This document shows positions 1 through 8,239 of a stretch of DNA of 64,000 bases, in pieces; position 1 is the stretch's first letter; each line of letters begins with the position of its first letter. This DNA comes from Acetobacterium paludosum (GTDB taxonomy: Bacteria > Bacillota > Clostridia > Eubacteriales > Eubacteriaceae): NCBI RefSeq assembly GCF_008086595.1, contig NZ_RXYA01000002.1, forward strand, positions 124,001 to 188,000, written 5' to 3'. The position numbers and the translations under genes were made by a program. The notes beneath the pieces were generated by a model. That model saw nothing but the letters and a program-made list of their open reading frames with translations. It did no database searches and was not told the DNA's origin.

Positions 1-2
1 CC

Positions 3-839
3 ATGATCGATCCCGAACATCGCCGTCAACTCATGACCAATAAAATGGGTTGACCAATCCTGTGGCACACCGCAGCCAATCAGACCATTTAACGCCATCG
101 TAGCACTCCACACATGGTTTGCACGGGCATCATAGTTTTCAGGTTCAGATACGGAGGTTCCCCCGATTTCAATCAATGTCTGCAATATTCCCTCAGCCAT
201 GCGATCCTGCACTCTGCCATCAACGGGAAAAGTTAGATACTGCTCGGTAACGTGGATAAATGCATCGATCACTCCGTTGGCAACCTGTTTTTGAGGCAGG
301 GTAAACGTAATCGTCGGATCGACAACTGAAAACTTCGGGAAAAGCAATGGACTGGAGAAGAAGTATTTAGCATGTTCATAACTTATGACAGCGGTGGGAT
401 TCATTTCAGACCCTGTGGCAGGCAACGTTAGCACGGTGCCAAATGGAACGACTTCTTCCACGGGAAGCGGAGTATATCCACCTTTTAGTATTTCTCGGGA
501 ATCGCCATCAAACTTCGATGCTGCCGCAATAAACTTCGTGCCATCGATAACTGACCCGCCACCGACAGCCAGTAAAAAATCAACTTGCTCATTCTTAACA
601 ACTTCAACCGCTTTCACTATCGTTTCGTATTTTGGATTTGGCTCGATCCCGCCAAATTCATAAATCTTTCGATTGCCAAGTGCCATCTTGATTTTGTCGA
701 TCAAACCGCTTCTCTTGGCACTTCCACCACCATAGGTGATTAAGACTGTTGCATTTACAGGAATATTCTCATTAATACTAGCAAGTCTGTCCTTACCAAA
801 TATAATATGAGTGGGATTGTAAAAATCAAAGTTTTGCAT
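3..839 (-). CDS. Iron-containing alcohol dehydrogenase, YqhD/BdhA-like (3' end cut by window)
   Basis: Reduces aldehydes to alcohols with NAD(P)H. The first 279 codons are present, starting at the ATG at 839; a full family member is about 385 residues, so the C-terminus lies outside the window. Visible family features are the nucleotide-binding GGGSAKRSG and GGGSVIDGTKF loops, the TLPATGSEMNP segment, a DAFIH pair (Asp and His metal ligands) and the QDWSTHFIGHELTAMFGIDH region that supplies the other His ligands. The QDWSTH..GHELTA pattern resembles the YqhD/butanol dehydrogenase branch rather than FucO. The gene is last of a tight operon after the tautomerase (20-bp gap) and an iron-sulfur flavoprotein. 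Substrate and cofactor preference cannot be read from the sequence. Confidence 0.9.
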   Translation of the reverse strand, partial: MQNFDFYNPTHIIFGKDRLASINENIPVNATVLITYGGGSAKRSGLIDKIKMALGNRKIYEFGGIEPNPKYETIVKAVEVVKNEQVDFLLAVGGGSVIDGTKFIAAASKFDGDSREILKGGYTPLPVEEVVPFGTVLTLPATGSEMNPTAVISYEHAKYFFSSPLLFPKFSVVDPTITFTLPQKQVANGVIDAFIHVTEQYLTFPVDGRVQDRMAEGILQTLIEIGGTSVSEPENYDARANHVWSATMALNGLIGCGVPQDWSTHFIGHELTAMFGIDH

Positions 840-859
840 AATCGTGTCTCCTCTTCTTT

Positions 860-1048
860 CTATGCTTGTTGATCGGACAGAAGTGCTCCGCCAAATCCGA
901 TATTGTCTAATTCATTTTCTTTCAACAGTACAATGAAAGCCTGCTCCGGTACATTCATCACTTTTGATGCTGTATTGGTGAATTCCTTAACCAATTGTCT
1001 TTTTTGATCAGCATTCAATTTTCCTGCTTCTAATGTGATTACTGGCAT
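860..1048 (-). CDS. 4-oxalocrotonate tautomerase family protein (62 aa)
   Basis: Small tautomerase of about 60 residues. Pro2, which becomes the catalytic N-terminal proline after Met removal, is present in MPVITLEAGK, and the body and C-terminal DNIGFGG segment fit DmpI/4-OT-like proteins. These enzymes convert enol and keto forms of unsaturated acids, but bacterial orphans are often uncharacterised. It sits between a flavoprotein (18-bp gap upstream) and an iron alcohol dehydrogenase (20-bp gap downstream), so all three are probably one transcript handling small carbonyl compounds. The physiological substrate is unknown. Confidence 0.88.
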   Translation of the reverse strand: MPVITLEAGKLNADQKRQLVKEFTNTASKVMNVPEQAFIVLLKENELDNIGFGGALLSDQQA

Positions 1049-1066
1049 AATTTCATCTCCTAAACT

Positions 1067-1603
1067 TTATTTTAATGCTTTACCCATTTCGTAGGCTTTT
1101 TGGGGAAAATCGGTTTGTTCAAGCACTTCTCGTACTGGACATCCAGTTGCCAGCAACTTTCCGGCATCTTCCCAGTTTAGAAAACGCAGCATCGATTCAT
1201 ACATTTTTTCCAGGGCCGTCATCGTCCAATCGTCTGGACCATAGGACGCCGCTAAAAGCATCGCCTTTTTACTCCCGGCAATTTTTGCATTGCTGGCATG
1301 GAATCGGTCAATCACCGCTTTGATCTGGGCTGACATGCCAAAATAGTAAAGCGGGGTCACAAATACAATCAGTTCTGCTTCCACCAATTGGTGACTAAAG
1401 TCACTCATGGAATCCTTGTGCACACATTCTCCATCATGGCTTGAACAATACTCACAAGCCAGACATGGTTTGACATTTTCAAAAGCGGCATCAAATCGGA
1501 ACACCTCATGTCCTGCTTCTTGAGCCCCTTCAATCATTTTATCGGCCAACAAAGCCGTGGTTCCTTTTTTATGAGGACTTCCTGTTATTACGGTTACTTT
1601 CAT
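1067..1603 (-). CDS. Iron-sulfur flavoprotein, NADPH-dependent FMN reductase fold (178 aa)
   Basis: Flavodoxin-like fold protein. The N-terminal TGSPHKKGTTALLADKM segment is the FMN phosphate loop. A compact Cys cluster CLACEYCSSHDGEC (CxxCxxCx6C) matches the 4Fe-4S motif of iron-sulfur flavoproteins that move electrons or reduce quinones, oxygen or peroxide in anaerobes. First gene of the operon with the tautomerase and alcohol dehydrogenase. The window holds three similar paralogues (5654, 13277 and 49696). A promoter-like TTGACC-N19-TATAGT lies upstream. Electron donor and acceptor cannot be deduced. Confidence 0.85.
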   Translation of the reverse strand: MKVTVITGSPHKKGTTALLADKMIEGAQEAGHEVFRFDAAFENVKPCLACEYCSSHDGECVHKDSMSDFSHQLVEAELIVFVTPLYYFGMSAQIKAVIDRFHASNAKIAGSKKAMLLAASYGPDDWTMTALEKMYESMLRFLNWEDAGKLLATGCPVREVLEQTDFPQKAYEMGKALK

Positions 1604-1642
1604 TTTTTTCTCCTATCAATCAATATTTTTATCGATGAATCC

Positions 1643-1673
1643 ACTATAAACCCTTATCTCAACTTCAGGTCAA
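1643..1673 (-). promoter_or_regulatory. Possible MerR-type promoter (19-bp spacer) of the flavoprotein-tautomerase-ADH operon
   Basis: On the minus strand TTGACC (1668-1673) and TATAGT (1643-1648) are separated by exactly 19 bp, the long spacing typical of MerR-activated promoters. The half nearest -35, CCTGAAGTT, resembles the dyad of the regulon sites further on, but the other half (ATAAGG) is only partly symmetric. It may belong to the same regulator or to another MerR protein. Confidence 0.4.
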
Positions 1674-1813
1674 GTAAAATATTGAATTTTTTTTACGCTC
1701 ATAAAAAAAATACAAATCAAGAGACTGCTCTCAAAATTTGTGGTCAATTATAATGATGTAAAAATGTCAGGATATCCTGTTTTACCTCCAATTTTGCTTT
1801 GCGATTTCGCAAT

Positions 1814-2392
1814 TTATTTCTGATCAGGTTCAATTCTATTGATGATTTTTGCCGGCACACCACCGACAATGACATTTGGTGGCACATTTTTGGTGACAAC
1901 TGCACCGGCGGCAATAACCGCACCAGCGCCAATGGCGACGCCCGGAACAACCGTCACGTTGGCCCCAATCCAAACGTTTTTGCCGATGATAATGGAAGCC
2001 GGATGCATATCGCTGCGTCTGTCCGGATCAATGTCATGATTTAGGGTGGCCAGCACCACATTATGTCCGATCAGAGCACCATCACCGATGCTAATCCCGC
2101 CCTGATCCTGAAGCTGGCATCCGGAATTGATAAAAACATTTTTCCCCACCTGGATGTTTTTTCCGCAATCGGTATAAAAAGGTGGAAACATAGCAAAGGT
2201 TTCATCAACCGGTTTGCCTATTAAGCGGGAAAACAAGACCCGAATTTCTTCCGGGGTATGGTAGGAACCATTGATTTCAGCAGTCACTTTCAATGCCTCT
2301 TGGGATAATTCATGCATCATTCGATGCACTTCAGAACCGCCCATAACCGTTTCACCACGGTTCAAGTGTGATAGAAAATCATTTATAACCAT
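1814..2392 (-). CDS. Sugar O-acetyltransferase, left-handed beta-helix (maltose/galactoside acetyltransferase family, 192 aa)
   Basis: Transfers acetyl from acetyl-CoA to a hydroxyl of a sugar or sugar-like acceptor. The N-terminal helical segment with [15 protein letters not shown] and the NHDIDPDRR loop, whose His is the catalytic base in LacA/Maa, are present. They are followed by hexapeptide repeats such as [20 protein letters not shown]. The length matches the family (about 185-200). The start at 2392 has an ideal AAGGAGG six bases upstream. It looks monocistronic. The acceptor is unknown; these enzymes often detoxify non-metabolisable sugars. Confidence 0.9.
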   Translation of the reverse strand: MVINDFLSHLNRGETVMGGSEVHRMMHELSQEALKVTAEINGSYHTPEEIRVLFSRLIGKPVDETFAMFPPFYTDCGKNIQVGKNVFINSGCQLQDQGGISIGDGALIGHNVVLATLNHDIDPDRRSDMHPASIIIGKNVWIGANVTVVPGVAIGAGAVIAAGAVVTKNVPPNVIVGGVPAKIINRIEPDQK

Positions 2393-2529
2393 TGTATTCC
2401 TCCTTCTTTAAAGCAGATTCTCATCTTTTTATTTTTTTCATGCATCTTAAATCATCGATTGAGTTTTTCTACTGATCATGTTAAACTATTATTAACTAAT
2501 TCAACTTGATTCTACAATGAAATTTTTAG

Positions 2530-2568
2530 CCCCGCTAATATCACCAAATCCTGGTGATATTAGCGGGG
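2530..2568. terminator. Strong 17-bp hairpin, terminator-like
   Basis: Perfect inverted repeat with arms 2530-2546 and 2552-2568 (CCCCGCTAATATCACCA and its complement) and a 5-base loop. A T-rich tail follows on the plus strand (ttttctttt), although both flanking genes run on the minus strand. It most likely ends the flavodoxin transcript as a bidirectional terminator, with weak minus-strand T content. Confidence 0.65.
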
Positions 2569-2626
2569 TTTTCTTTTAATATTCATTCTTCAAGACTTTG
2601 ACTTTTTTTACGCTTCTGAAATTTTT

Positions 2627-3109
2627 CTAAAAGCTCTCTACCCAGGCAGTCAGTTCTTCTTTTGAAATTCTACCATTAAGAAGCTTACCTTCGCTGATAT
2701 TTGTTGAATCAGCACAGCTGCCTTTGAGATTAGCGACGGTCTTTCCAAAGCCACTGCTACCTGATGTTGCAAAAAGAACAATGGTCTTTCCTGCAAAATC
2801 ATATTCCTCCAGGAATGTATTGATAATGGTTGGCGCAACGTGCCACCAGATTGGAAAGCCTACAAATATCACGTCATAATCATCCATATTCGATAATTTC
2901 TCCGCAATAGCCGGTCTGGACATTTTATCTTGCATCTCGATGGTACTGCGTGCTTTTTTATTCATCCAGTCTAAATCTGCCCCTGTGTAGGGTACTTTTG
3001 GTTTTATTTCAAAAATATCCGCCTGTGCTGCCTGAGCAAGTGTCTTTGCAACATTACCGGTTACACCACTTGCTGAAAAATATGCTACTAAAATCTTCTT
3101 ATTGTTCAT
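2627..3109 (-). CDS. Flavodoxin (160 aa)
   Basis: Low-potential FMN electron carrier. The phosphate-binding loop SASGVTGNVAKTLA follows the first beta strand (ILVAYF). The GFPIWWHVAPTIINTF segment supplies the aromatic residues that stack on the flavin, and FATSGSSGFGKTV is the third FMN-contacting loop. Length is normal for the short-chain flavodoxin_4 type found in clostridia. No operon partner: an alternative strong hairpin separates it from the acetyltransferase downstream, and a cupin remnant lies upstream. The redox partner is not evident. Confidence 0.88.
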   Translation of the reverse strand: MNNKKILVAYFSASGVTGNVAKTLAQAAQADIFEIKPKVPYTGADLDWMNKKARSTIEMQDKMSRPAIAEKLSNMDDYDVIFVGFPIWWHVAPTIINTFLEEYDFAGKTIVLFATSGSSGFGKTVANLKGSCADSTNISEGKLLNGRISKEELTAWVESF

Positions 3110-3173
3110 GTTTTCACCTTCCCAACTTCATGTTTTATGTTTTATTTTTATTTTACGCTTCTTTTCCAGACTC

Positions 3174-3348
3174 CTAGTTCCGGCCATGGCCGCCGACACA
3201 GATCAGGATCTGGCCGCTTCCATGATGGATGTGCCAGTTGTTGCGGCATCCCGGTTCAAAGGTCACATTAAAAATCCCCACTTCCTGATCGTTCAGCGAG
3301 CTTAAATAGCTTTTGTCAATAAAATAAGGTGCAAATGCCAGTTTATAT
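3174..3348 (-). pseudogene. Cupin-domain protein remnant
   Basis: An open frame without a start encodes VGIFNVTFEPGCRNNWHIHH, then GSGQILICVGG and a stop. This is the metal-binding cupin motif 1 region of the cupin proteins often found with carboxymuconolactone decarboxylases. About three residues of the usual glycine-rich loop after HIHH are missing, and both gene ends are absent. It lies between larC and flavodoxin and is decayed. Confidence 0.65.
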
Positions 3349-3362
3349 TATAAAATTTTCGA

Positions 3363-4712
3363 TCATGAGGTTAACGGCAGCTCAAACCGATTGAGCTCAA
3401 CCAATGTGCGCTGCGAGATTCCTTCGGCTGCTTCACACTCTTTTTTGATGATGTGGTAGGCGTCCTGATACGCCATCTGGTGTTTTTGACAGAGTTCCGC
3501 CACACTGGCGTATTCGGGATAAATCCGTTTTCCCGATTCCAGCTCACAGACTTTTACCTGAGCTTCCCCCAGACTGGTTAGAATTCTTTTGACGGTTCGC
3601 CGTAAACCGGTACTTTCCATCTGAATACGTCTGATCCCGATGGTGGTGGTCTCTTCAAAAATAATCTGTTCCAGCTCAGCAATGGCATCTTTTTTACAGA
3701 TCACATTGAGCAAATAGCCGGGCCGGTTTTTCTTCATATATACCGGCGTGTAATGGACATCTCTGGCTCCGGCCGCAAACAGCCGCTCCATAACAAAACC
3801 CAGGATTTCACCGCTGCAGTCATCAATGTTGCTTTCCAGTTTGAAAATGCCACCACTATTTTTCGTTTTGTCGGTGATCAGCATGACCCGCAATAGACTG
3901 GGCCGGTCGTAGGTTCGTTTACCCGCGCCCATGCCGGTTTTTTCAATCGCAAACTGCTTTGGCAACTGGTCCCCGGTTTTAATGGCGGCCACAATGGCCG
4001 CTCCGGTTGGAGTAATCAGCTCCCCTTCGGTACTGGTAAGATGCAGATTTAAACCATGTCTGGCAGCAATATGAGTTACTGCCGGGACGGGAATCGGGAT
4101 GATTCCATGCTGACAACGTACAAACCCCCGGCCTTCATATACTTCCGGCACAATCACCTCGTGGATGTCCAGATTGTCCAGGCAGACCGCTACCGCTACA
4201 ATATCTACAATCGAGTCCACCGCTCCCACCTCATGGAAATGTACCTGCTCGCTTGGAACCCCGTGGGCTTTTGTTTCGGCATCGGCAATAATTGAAAAGA
4301 TCCGAATGGCCAGCGCTTTGGCATGATCCGTGATCGCCGCCTGATTGATGATGGCAACGATATCCAGAAGTCCCCGATGATCGTGCGAATGGGTCTTTTT
4401 TTCTTGATGTTCATGCTCTCCAGGTTCCGATGCATGAGAATGACCATGTTCATCGCCGTGATGATGGTGATGATTTTCATGAAGATAGGCCATGTCATGG
4501 TCATGGTTGTCGCAATCGAGCTTGACGTGAAAATCGCAGACATCCAGTCCCGCCTTTTTCACCCGACTGATGACAATATCAAAACCTGTGACAGGCAAAC
4601 TTTTGAGCGCCGTCTCCAGCACCGACTGATCGGCTCCCAGATCCAGGAGAGCCGCCACGGTCATGTCGCCGCTGATGCCGGAATAACATTCCAAATATAA
4701 GGTTTGACTCAT
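3363..4712 (-). CDS. larC: Nickel pincer cofactor biosynthesis protein LarC (nickel chelatase), full-length fusion
   Basis: LarC inserts nickel into pyridinium-3,5-bisthiocarboxylate mononucleotide in a CTP-dependent cyclometallation, the last step of making the cofactor of lactate racemase and other LarA-type enzymes. The N-terminal YLECYSGISGDMTVAALLDL signature, a His-rich metal-handling insert (about residues 75-112, including ENHHHHH and DEHGHSH), QVHFHEVGAVDSIVDIV and the C-terminal LarC2 region are all in one 449-residue frame. In Lactobacillus plantarum the two halves are joined by programmed frameshifting; here no frameshift is needed. It overlaps larB by 4 bp, implying translational coupling. 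larE and larA are not in the window. Confidence 0.95.
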   Translation of the reverse strand: MSQTLYLECYSGISGDMTVAALLDLGADQSVLETALKSLPVTGFDIVISRVKKAGLDVCDFHVKLDCDNHDHDMAYLHENHHHHHGDEHGHSHASEPGEHEHQEKKTHSHDHRGLLDIVAIINQAAITDHAKALAIRIFSIIADAETKAHGVPSEQVHFHEVGAVDSIVDIVAVAVCLDNLDIHEVIVPEVYEGRGFVRCQHGIIPIPVPAVTHIAARHGLNLHLTSTEGELITPTGAAIVAAIKTGDQLPKQFAIEKTGMGAGKRTYDRPSLLRVMLITDKTKNSGGIFKLESNIDDCSGEILGFVMERLFAAGARDVHYTPVYMKKNRPGYLLNVICKKDAIAELEQIIFEETTTIGIRRIQMESTGLRRTVKRILTSLGEAQVKVCELESGKRIYPEYASVAELCQKHQMAYQDAYHIIKKECEAAEGISQRTLVELNRFELPLTS

Positions 4713-5461
4713 GTTCGCACCCCCAATCGGTTAATCTGGGTGGCCGTGTAGCCTGCCCCATAACCATTGTCGATGTTAACCACCGAAATGCCGTTGGCAC
4801 AGGAATTGATCATCGTCAGCAGCGCTGAAATGCCACCCAGGCTAGCCCCATATCCGATCGAGGTGGGCACCCCGATGACCGGTTTGTCCACCAGCCCGCC
4901 AATGACACTGGCCAGAGCCCCTTCCATCCCTGCTACCGCAATCACGCAGTTAGCACTCTGGAGCACATCCAGCTGAGAAAGAATCCGGTGAATTCCGCTG
5001 ACGCCCACATCGTAAAGCCGTTCTACGTAGGAGCCAAAATACTCGGCCGTCTGGGCGGCCTCTTCCGCCACTGGGATATCCGCGGTCCCCGCCGAACAGA
5101 TGGCAATTTTTCCCACCCGTTTCTTGCCGGTTTTTTCGATTTTAATAATCCGGGATATTTCGTCGTACACAACTTCCGGATAGACTTCTTTAATCACTTC
5201 ATACTGATGCCTGGTGGCCCGGGTTCCCATCACCTCGCCATCTTCTTCATAAAGCTTTCCAAATATATTCAGCAAATGGGTATCTGCTTTGCCGCTGCAG
5301 AAGATTACCTCGGCAAAGCCGGACCGTATCTTTCGGTGCATATCTAGTTTGGCATAACCCATTTCTTCAAAAGGCTGTCGGCGAAAAATAAGCTCTGCTT
5401 CCTCCACCGAGATCTCTCCCGTTTTTACTTTTTTTAATATTTCCTGTGTTTCCATTTTCAC
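4709..5461 (-). CDS. larB: Pyridinium-3,5-biscarboxylic acid mononucleotide synthase LarB
   Basis: LarB carboxylates and hydrolyses nicotinic acid adenine dinucleotide in the first step of nickel-pincer cofactor synthesis. The C-terminal half resembles PurE/AIR carboxylase: ICSAGTADIPVAEEAAQTAE, then VIAVAGMEGALASVIGGL and VIGVPTSIGYGASLGG. The length (250) is typical. The start at 5461 lies about 34 nt below the predicted transcription start of a MerR-type promoter. First gene of larB-larC; the missing larE would supply the sulfur atoms and must be elsewhere if the pathway works. Confidence 0.95.
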   Translation of the reverse strand: MKMETQEILKKVKTGEISVEEAELIFRRQPFEEMGYAKLDMHRKIRSGFAEVIFCSGKADTHLLNIFGKLYEEDGEVMGTRATRHQYEVIKEVYPEVVYDEISRIIKIEKTGKKRVGKIAICSAGTADIPVAEEAAQTAEYFGSYVERLYDVGVSGIHRILSQLDVLQSANCVIAVAGMEGALASVIGGLVDKPVIGVPTSIGYGASLGGISALLTMINSCANGISVVNIDNGYGAGYTATQINRLGVRT

Positions 5462-5501
5462 CTCTGGTTTAACTTGTTTTATCTCATTGATATTATCTTA
5501 T

Positions 5502-5532
5502 ACTTTACCACTTGAAGTTCACTCCAAGTCAA
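5502..5532 (-). promoter_or_regulatory. MerR-type promoter/operator of larBC (site 1)
   Basis: Minus strand TTGACT (5527-5532), exactly 19 bp, then TAAAGT (5502-5507). The spacer carries the dyad CTTGGAGTGAACTTCAAG (5511-5528), overlapping the -35 end. The element is shared with the five other intact sites and one orphan site described here. Confidence 0.75.
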
Positions 5533-5552
5533 TAGCTATTTATTCTTTTCTT

Positions 5553-5588
5553 AAAAAAATCTCCGACCATTTAAGGTTCGGAGATTTT
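5553..5588 (-). terminator. Rho-independent terminator of the 5654-6274 flavoprotein gene
   Basis: Arms AAAATCTCCGA (5556-5566) and TCGGAGATTTT (5578-5588) form a stem; on the minus strand the stem runs into a T tract (5553-5559 complement). It lies between this flavoprotein gene and the larB promoter. Confidence 0.8.
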
Positions 5589-5653
5589 AAATACATCAAT
5601 AATTACCGTTTAAACGTTTAGTTCGCCTTCTCTTTGTGACTAACTGACCGCTT

Positions 5654-6274
5654 TTATCGGATAAAGTTAGTAAATATATGTTCTTCCTCTTTTTCCGGCA
5701 AACCATATTTTTCTTTGCCCAGCTGGATACTCTTAATCATAAAGGCCATATTTTTACCTAATGTCCGCATAATCTGGCAGCCTTCTTTGTCCTGATAGAC
5801 GTCTTCGGGTGTAAAACCATGGACCATGTTCCAGTATTGACTGGATACAATGGGCATATTGGATATTGTAAAATATTTATTCAGCTCGTCAAAGGTTGCC
5901 GTGGTCCCGGCTCTTCTCGCCGATACCACGGCCGCTCCGACTTTCATAGTCATATCGTAACTGGCGCTATAGAACAAGCGGTCGAGAAAAGAGATCATTG
6001 TCCCATTGGCTGACGCATAATAAACGGATGAACCAAAGATGATGCCATCACATTTAGCAAATTTTACTGCCGTTTCATTGACAATATCATCAAAAACACA
6101 TTTTCCAAGTGTTCGACATTTATGGCATCCGATACACCCTCTAATATCCTTATGTCCCACATGAATGATTTCTGTTTCGATGTTTTCTTGATTCAAGGTT
6201 TTTTCCACCTCTGTTAATGCGGTATACGTACATCCCTTCGCATTGGGACTGCCATTAATTAAAAGTACTTTCAT
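5654..6274 (-). CDS. Iron-sulfur flavoprotein, flavodoxin-like fold (206 aa)
   Basis: NADPH-dependent FMN reductase fold with phosphate loop INGSPNAKGCTYTALTEVEK and a four-Cys cluster GCIGCHKCRTLGKC (CxxCxxCx5C) expected to hold 4Fe-4S. The segment FGSSVYYASANGTMISFLDR is the usual flavin-contact and dimer region, and VSARRAGTTATFDELNKYF follows as in the family. It is a single-gene unit between its own MerR-type promoter and a terminator. Its likely role is reduction of a small electrophile, quinone or disulfide as part of the regulon; the substrate is unknown. Confidence 0.85.
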   Translation of the reverse strand: MKVLLINGSPNAKGCTYTALTEVEKTLNQENIETEIIHVGHKDIRGCIGCHKCRTLGKCVFDDIVNETAVKFAKCDGIIFGSSVYYASANGTMISFLDRLFYSASYDMTMKVGAAVVSARRAGTTATFDELNKYFTISNMPIVSSQYWNMVHGFTPEDVYQDKEGCQIMRTLGKNMAFMIKSIQLGKEKYGLPEKEEEHIFTNFIR

Positions 6275-6327
6275 TTTGTTTACTCCTTTTTTATAAGTTC
6301 AATTGGATAATTTTAATCGTTATTAAT

Positions 6328-6358
6328 AGACTACTTCTTAGAGTCTGCTCCAAGTCAA
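6328..6358 (-). promoter_or_regulatory. MerR-type promoter/operator of the 5654-6274 flavoprotein gene (site 2)
   Basis: Minus strand TTGACT (6353-6358), 19 bp, TAGTCT (6328-6333). The spacer dyad is CTTGGAGCAGACTCTAAG (6337-6354). Predicted leader about 47 nt. Confidence 0.7.
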
Positions 6359-6414
6359 CTACAATTATTCATTTCTTTAAAAAATATCCGTACCTTATTT
6401 TTTAAGCAGCATTT

Positions 6415-7566
6415 TTATTCTAAGGCGGCTCTGACATTTTTTAATTCCTGGATAATAGCAATATTTTGGGGACAATGTTCTTCACATTGTCCGCACTCAA
6501 CGCAATTCGACGCCTTTGCATCTTGAGGAAACATCATCGCATATTGACCTTTGGCTCGTGGGAGCGAATCAAATAGAAAGGCATTGTTATAAAGTGAAAA
6601 ATGTCCCGGTATGTCGACCCCGTTTGGACAAGGCATACAATATCGGCAGCCAGTACAGTTGACTTTCATTTTTTCTTTTATTGTTTTCTTGGCAAAATCC
6701 ACTAACGCGATTTCTTCGTTCGTTAAGGAATTGGCGGCACCTTCATTGGCGGTATTGATATTTTCAACCACCTGGGCCATCTCAGTCATACCACTCAGGA
6801 CCACTGACACCTCGGGATGATTCATGACCCACCTGAGCGCCCACTGAGCCGGGGTTCTTTTGATTGGGGCTTCGTTCCAGGCTTCTAAAACTTCTTTGGG
6901 TAATTTGTCAACCAACGCACCGCCTCTGATGGGTTCCATAATAGTAACCCCCATTCCCTTGTTGGCCGCATATTCTAAGCCTTTTGTACCGGCCTGGTAA
7001 TTTTCATCCAGATAATTGTATTGGATTTGGCAAAAAGACCAGTCATAAGCATCGACAATTTCGACAAATAAATCAAAGTCATCATGAAAAGAAAAACCTG
7101 CATGTTTGATTTTTCCGTCTTTTATTGCCTGATCCAAGAATTCACCGACATTCAGTTTTACCAGATTTTGCCAGGAGCCGCTGTTCAGTCCATGCATCAG
7201 GTAGAAATCGATGACATCGGTATCCAAACGTTTCAGCTGCTCATCCAATAATCGATCCATATCAGCTCTGGTCTGAACCAACCATGCCGGAAGTTTCGTT
7301 GCCAGTTTAACCCGTTCTCGGTAGCCATCTTTTAATGCCTTGGCAACTAAAGGTTCACTCTCTCCCCCTTTATCAAAACCGGTTCCATGATAAGGATACG
7401 CCGTATCAATATAATTCACGCCGTTATCAATGGCGTATCTGATCATTTCAATTGCTTTCACCTCATCGATATTTGTTTGAACCCCGTCAATAACCGGCAA
7501 CCGCATGCAACCAAATCCTAAAACAGAAACTTCTTCATTTGTTTTTCCGAATTTTCGATACAACAT
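6415..7566 (-). CDS. Aldo/keto reductase with C-terminal 4Fe-4S domain (383 aa)
   Basis: NAD(P)H-linked carbonyl reductase. Residues 1-300 form the aldo/keto reductase barrel with catalytic Tyr in DTAYPYHGTG, Lys in KLATKLPAW and His in DFYLMHGLNSG. The C-terminal 80 residues hold two ferredoxin-like clusters, CTGCRYCMPCPNGVDIP and CVECGQCEEHCPQNIAI. This two-part form is common in anaerobes and may let the enzyme exchange electrons with ferredoxin. It has its own MerR-type promoter. It resembles the 8240-9358 protein, with which it flanks the merR gene. Substrates are probably aldehydes or ketones, not identified. Confidence 0.92.
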   Translation of the reverse strand: MLYRKFGKTNEEVSVLGFGCMRLPVIDGVQTNIDEVKAIEMIRYAIDNGVNYIDTAYPYHGTGFDKGGESEPLVAKALKDGYRERVKLATKLPAWLVQTRADMDRLLDEQLKRLDTDVIDFYLMHGLNSGSWQNLVKLNVGEFLDQAIKDGKIKHAGFSFHDDFDLFVEIVDAYDWSFCQIQYNYLDENYQAGTKGLEYAANKGMGVTIMEPIRGGALVDKLPKEVLEAWNEAPIKRTPAQWALRWVMNHPEVSVVLSGMTEMAQVVENINTANEGAANSLTNEEIALVDFAKKTIKEKMKVNCTGCRYCMPCPNGVDIPGHFSLYNNAFLFDSLPRAKGQYAMMFPQDAKASNCVECGQCEEHCPQNIAIIQELKNVRAALE

Positions 7567-7699
7567 CTTTCAATCTCCTTAATTTTAAATTTAAACAGCG
7601 TTAATCAGTATTAAACAATTGAAGTTTTCTTATGCCCAATGAAACATGTTCGCCATCGGTTTTCGCTGTTTTTTATTTTGTACATGACTAATTTAATTT

Positions 7700-7730
7700 A
7701 TTCTATCATATCAAGTGAACTTTAAGTCAA
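7700..7730 (-). promoter_or_regulatory. MerR-type promoter/operator of the 6415-7566 aldo/keto reductase (site 3)
   Basis: Minus strand TTGACT (7725-7730), 19 bp, TAGAAT (7700-7705). The spacer is the most diverged of the set, with the near half TTAAAGTTCACTT retained and the far half reading GATATG. Confidence 0.65.
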
Positions 7731-7816
7731 TAGAAATCATTAATTTTTATAAAAATCCCCATCCTTTTAAGGAATGCAATTTTGTATACACTCATTTGAT
7801 CCGGTCAAACATTGGT

Positions 7817-8194
7817 TTATTTATCCCAGGACAAAACGCCGGTGATTTCCGCCTTTTCATATCGGTCTATTTTGTAATTGAGCTTGTCCATGGTTTTTTG
7901 CATATCTTCCATTTTTTCCAAAAGTTTTCGACGTTCTTCAACCAAAAGTTCTTTTCGGGCCGTGATGGTCTCTTCACCCTGCTGGGTGAGAGCACAGTAT
8001 TCAATCAGGGCTTCGATCGGAATCCCCGCGGAGCGCATGCATTTTGCCAGTTCAATCCATCCGCAGGATTCTTCGGTATAGTCTCTATTGCCACCTTTAG
8101 TTCGGTTGACAGCAGGAATTAATCCAATTCGCTCATAATAACGCAAAGTATCCTGAGAAATATCATATTTTTTACTTACTTCGGTAATGGTCAT
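7817..8194 (-). CDS. MerR family transcriptional regulator, probable master of the local regulon (125 aa)
   Basis: DNA-binding activator that remodels promoters with long spacers. The N-terminal winged helix-turn-helix reads ITEVSKKYDISQDTLRYYER, followed by the GNRDYTEES wing and a long dimerisation helix (about 75-115). The protein has only two cysteines, at 44 and 52. Position 52 (AKCMRSAG) matches, as I recall, the electrophile-sensing Cys of AdhR/NmlR-type MerR proteins, and no C-terminal metal-binding motif is present. It follows the 8240-9358 aldo/keto reductase in one transcription unit (45-bp gap) under promoter site 4, so it would be autoregulated. Sensing aldehydes or quinones is inference. 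Confidence 0.9.
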   Translation of the reverse strand: MTITEVSKKYDISQDTLRYYERIGLIPAVNRTKGGNRDYTEESCGWIELAKCMRSAGIPIEALIEYCALTQQGEETITARKELLVEERRKLLEKMEDMQKTMDKLNYKIDRYEKAEITGVLSWDK

Positions 8195-8239
8195 CTTTAT
8201 TTTCCTCCAAATTGGTTCTGATCATTAACTGAAATCATG

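Noticed and set aside
1744-1813. Extra small gene after the acetyltransferase ([18 protein letters not shown])
   Set aside because: The frame depends on a start inside the acetyltransferase gene and has no ribosome-binding site.
4200-4500. Possible programmed frameshift in larC as in Lactobacillus
   Set aside because: The larC frame is continuous through both halves, so no frameshift is required.
4323-4700. 125-codon plus-strand frame opposite larC rich in Met and hydrophobic residues
   Set aside because: Lies wholly within larC on the other strand; arises from the His-rich codons and shows no start signal or family resemblance.
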